Part shown: positions 63,444 through 64,000 of the stretch, piece by piece
How the letters are laid out: each line of letters starts with the position of its first letter
Numbering within the stretch: the first letter of the stretch is position 1
Source: Kitasatospora phosalacinea
Lineage (GTDB): Bacteria > Actinomycetota > Actinomycetes > Streptomycetales > Streptomycetaceae
Direction: 5' to 3'
Length of the DNA stretch: 64,000 nucleotides
NCBI RefSeq assembly: GCF_000717185.1
Contig: NZ_JNYE01000002.1
Span: 124,001-188,000, forward strand
Position numbers and translations under genes: made by a program
Notes under the pieces: model-generated
The model's database searches: none
The model's input: only the letters and a program-made list of their open reading frames with translations
What the model was told of the DNA's origin: nothing

Positions 63444-63746
63444 GTGATCAACTTCATCACCACCTTCACGCTCAGGGGCGACGACGCCGAGGCCTTCGAG
63501 CAGCTCTTCAAGGAGCACACCGAGTTCATGTCCGCGCAGCCCGGCTTCCTCGGCTTCCGGATGCTCAAGTCGCTCTCCAAGCCGGGCAGTTACGTCAACG
63601 TCGGCGTGTGGGCCGACGGCGCCGCCCACCGCGCCGCCGTCAGCACCCCCGAGTTCACCAGCCACGTCCGGGCGATGAGCCCCTACGTGGAGGTGACGGC
63701 CGACCTCTACACCGAGATCGCCTCGCACACCCCGACCGCCGACTGA
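63444..63746 (+). CDS. ABM-domain monooxygenase
   Basis: A 100-aa cofactor-independent antibiotic biosynthesis monooxygenase (ABM, dimeric alpha-beta ferredoxin-like fold), as ActVA-Orf6 or ElmH, which oxidise anthrones to quinones. GTG 63444 follows CAGGAGG. It has INFITTFTLRGDDAEAFEQLFKEHTEFM, QPGFLGFRMLKSLSKPGSYVNVGVWADGAAHRAAV and FTSHVRAMSPYVE. The reaction is inferred from family and context. Confidence 0.87.
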   Translation: MINFITTFTLRGDDAEAFEQLFKEHTEFMSAQPGFLGFRMLKSLSKPGSYVNVGVWADGAAHRAAVSTPEFTSHVRAMSPYVEVTADLYTEIASHTPTAD

Positions 63747-63759
63747 TCCCGGGGCCCCG

Positions 63760-64000
63760 ATGAACCAGGACATCAAGCCGATGCCCGGGTTGGAGGGGAG
63801 GGTGGCCCTGGTGACCGGGGCCACCCGCGGCCTCGGTCTGGCCATCGCCCGCAAGCTGTGCGCCTCGGGCTGCCACGTGCTGGTCAACCATCGCGGGCCC
63901 CGGTCCGCGGCGGACGACGCCCTCGCGGCCCTGGCGGGCCTGGCGGGCACGGCCGAACCGGCCCCGGCCGACCTCACCCGGCCCGCCGAGGTCCGGGCGC
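63760..64000 (+). CDS. SDR-family reductase, 3' end outside window
   Basis: The first 80 residues of a classical SDR from ATG 63760. Seen are GLEGRVALVTGATRGLGLAIARKL (cofactor loop TGATRGLG) and VLVNHRGPRSAAD, which starts the second strand; Arg after the strand suggests NADPH. It begins 13 nt after the ABM gene stop, so it is in the same operon. Probably another ring ketoreductase of the polyketide pathway; catalytic residues are beyond the window. Confidence 0.85.
   Translation, partial: MNQDIKPMPGLEGRVALVTGATRGLGLAIARKLCASGCHVLVNHRGPRSAADDALAALAGLAGTAEPAPADLTRPAEVRA

Noticed and set aside
63760..64000. Minimal PKS (KS/CLF/ACP) genes in the window
   Set aside because: None found; the last visible gene is an SDR, so the core synthase must lie outside if the cluster is complete.

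Overview
The window is very GC-rich actinobacterial DNA with GTG starts, strong third-position G/C bias and many TANNNT promoters set 6-9 nt from a start codon. Gene content (bkd operon beside an orphan NarL-type regulator and two Ser/Thr kinases, Bpa proteasome activator, purSQL next to an Lsr2 paralogue, DUF3151/DUF3152/DUF2617 proteins, DesK/DesR-type pair with an ABC exporter) points to Streptomycetaceae. Kitasatospora or Streptomyces fit best; nothing in the window fixes the genus. From memory, blocks that lie apart on the S. coelicolor chromosome (clpB-pyrE-fba, purSQL-purC-purD, bkd-kinases) are contiguous here.

Layout. 1-12 kb: 5'-truncated clpB, a YbjN-domain protein, a PLP aminotransferase, DUF2617, a membrane spermidine-synthase-like protein, a SRPBCC protein, pyrE, DedA (opposite strand), class II fba and DUF3151. 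12-18.5 kb: a degenerate NTPase/WD-like protein, then a polymorphic-toxin islet: an orphan WXG100-like domain protein, a SUKH-type immunity candidate, a toxin with a cytidine-deaminase-like C-terminus and, divergently, a SUKH-4/deaminase-like fusion, followed by a DUF3152 putative metalloprotease. 18.5-33.5 kb: purL-purQ-purS, an lsr2 paralogue, two identical tRNA-Gly(GCC) genes, an ABC exporter with its two-component system, purC, a DMFase-beta-like protein, an M48-like protein without HExxH, and purD. 33.5-41.7 kb: a SLATT-domain membrane protein, an unknown protein, a GntR regulator, a nitrilase-superfamily enzyme, an MDMPI-type protein, an MFS carrier, a secreted M64 peptidase and a short XRE protein.

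41.7-51.3 kb: branched-chain 2-oxoacid dehydrogenase genes (E1alpha-E1beta-E2), a response regulator, a phosphotransferase, two transmembrane Ser/Thr kinases and bpa. A lone TnpB (IS200/IS605-type) element sits directly upstream of bpa. 52.8 kb to the right edge leads into an aromatic (type II) polyketide gene cluster: PgaE/MtmOIV-like FAD hydroxylase, SDRs, DHA2-type exporter, Sfp-type phosphopantetheinyl transferase, SnoaL/NTF2-like protein, act-type C9 ketoreductase, didomain aromatase/cyclase, acyl-CoA ligase and an ABM monooxygenase. No minimal PKS (KS/CLF/ACP) is visible; it would have to lie beyond position 64000.

Most noteworthy: the two deaminase-like proteins in a back-to-back immunity/toxin islet; the TnpB element in the bpa leader; 11-bp-phased direct repeats that look like SARP boxes in two intergenic regions of the polyketide cluster; a parS-like palindrome heading 19-bp tandem repeats; 12-bp tandem repeats upstream of the lsr2 paralogue; a set of nine leaderless-type promoters; and a phosphopantetheinyl transferase frame that runs on through a perfect bidirectional terminator hairpin.
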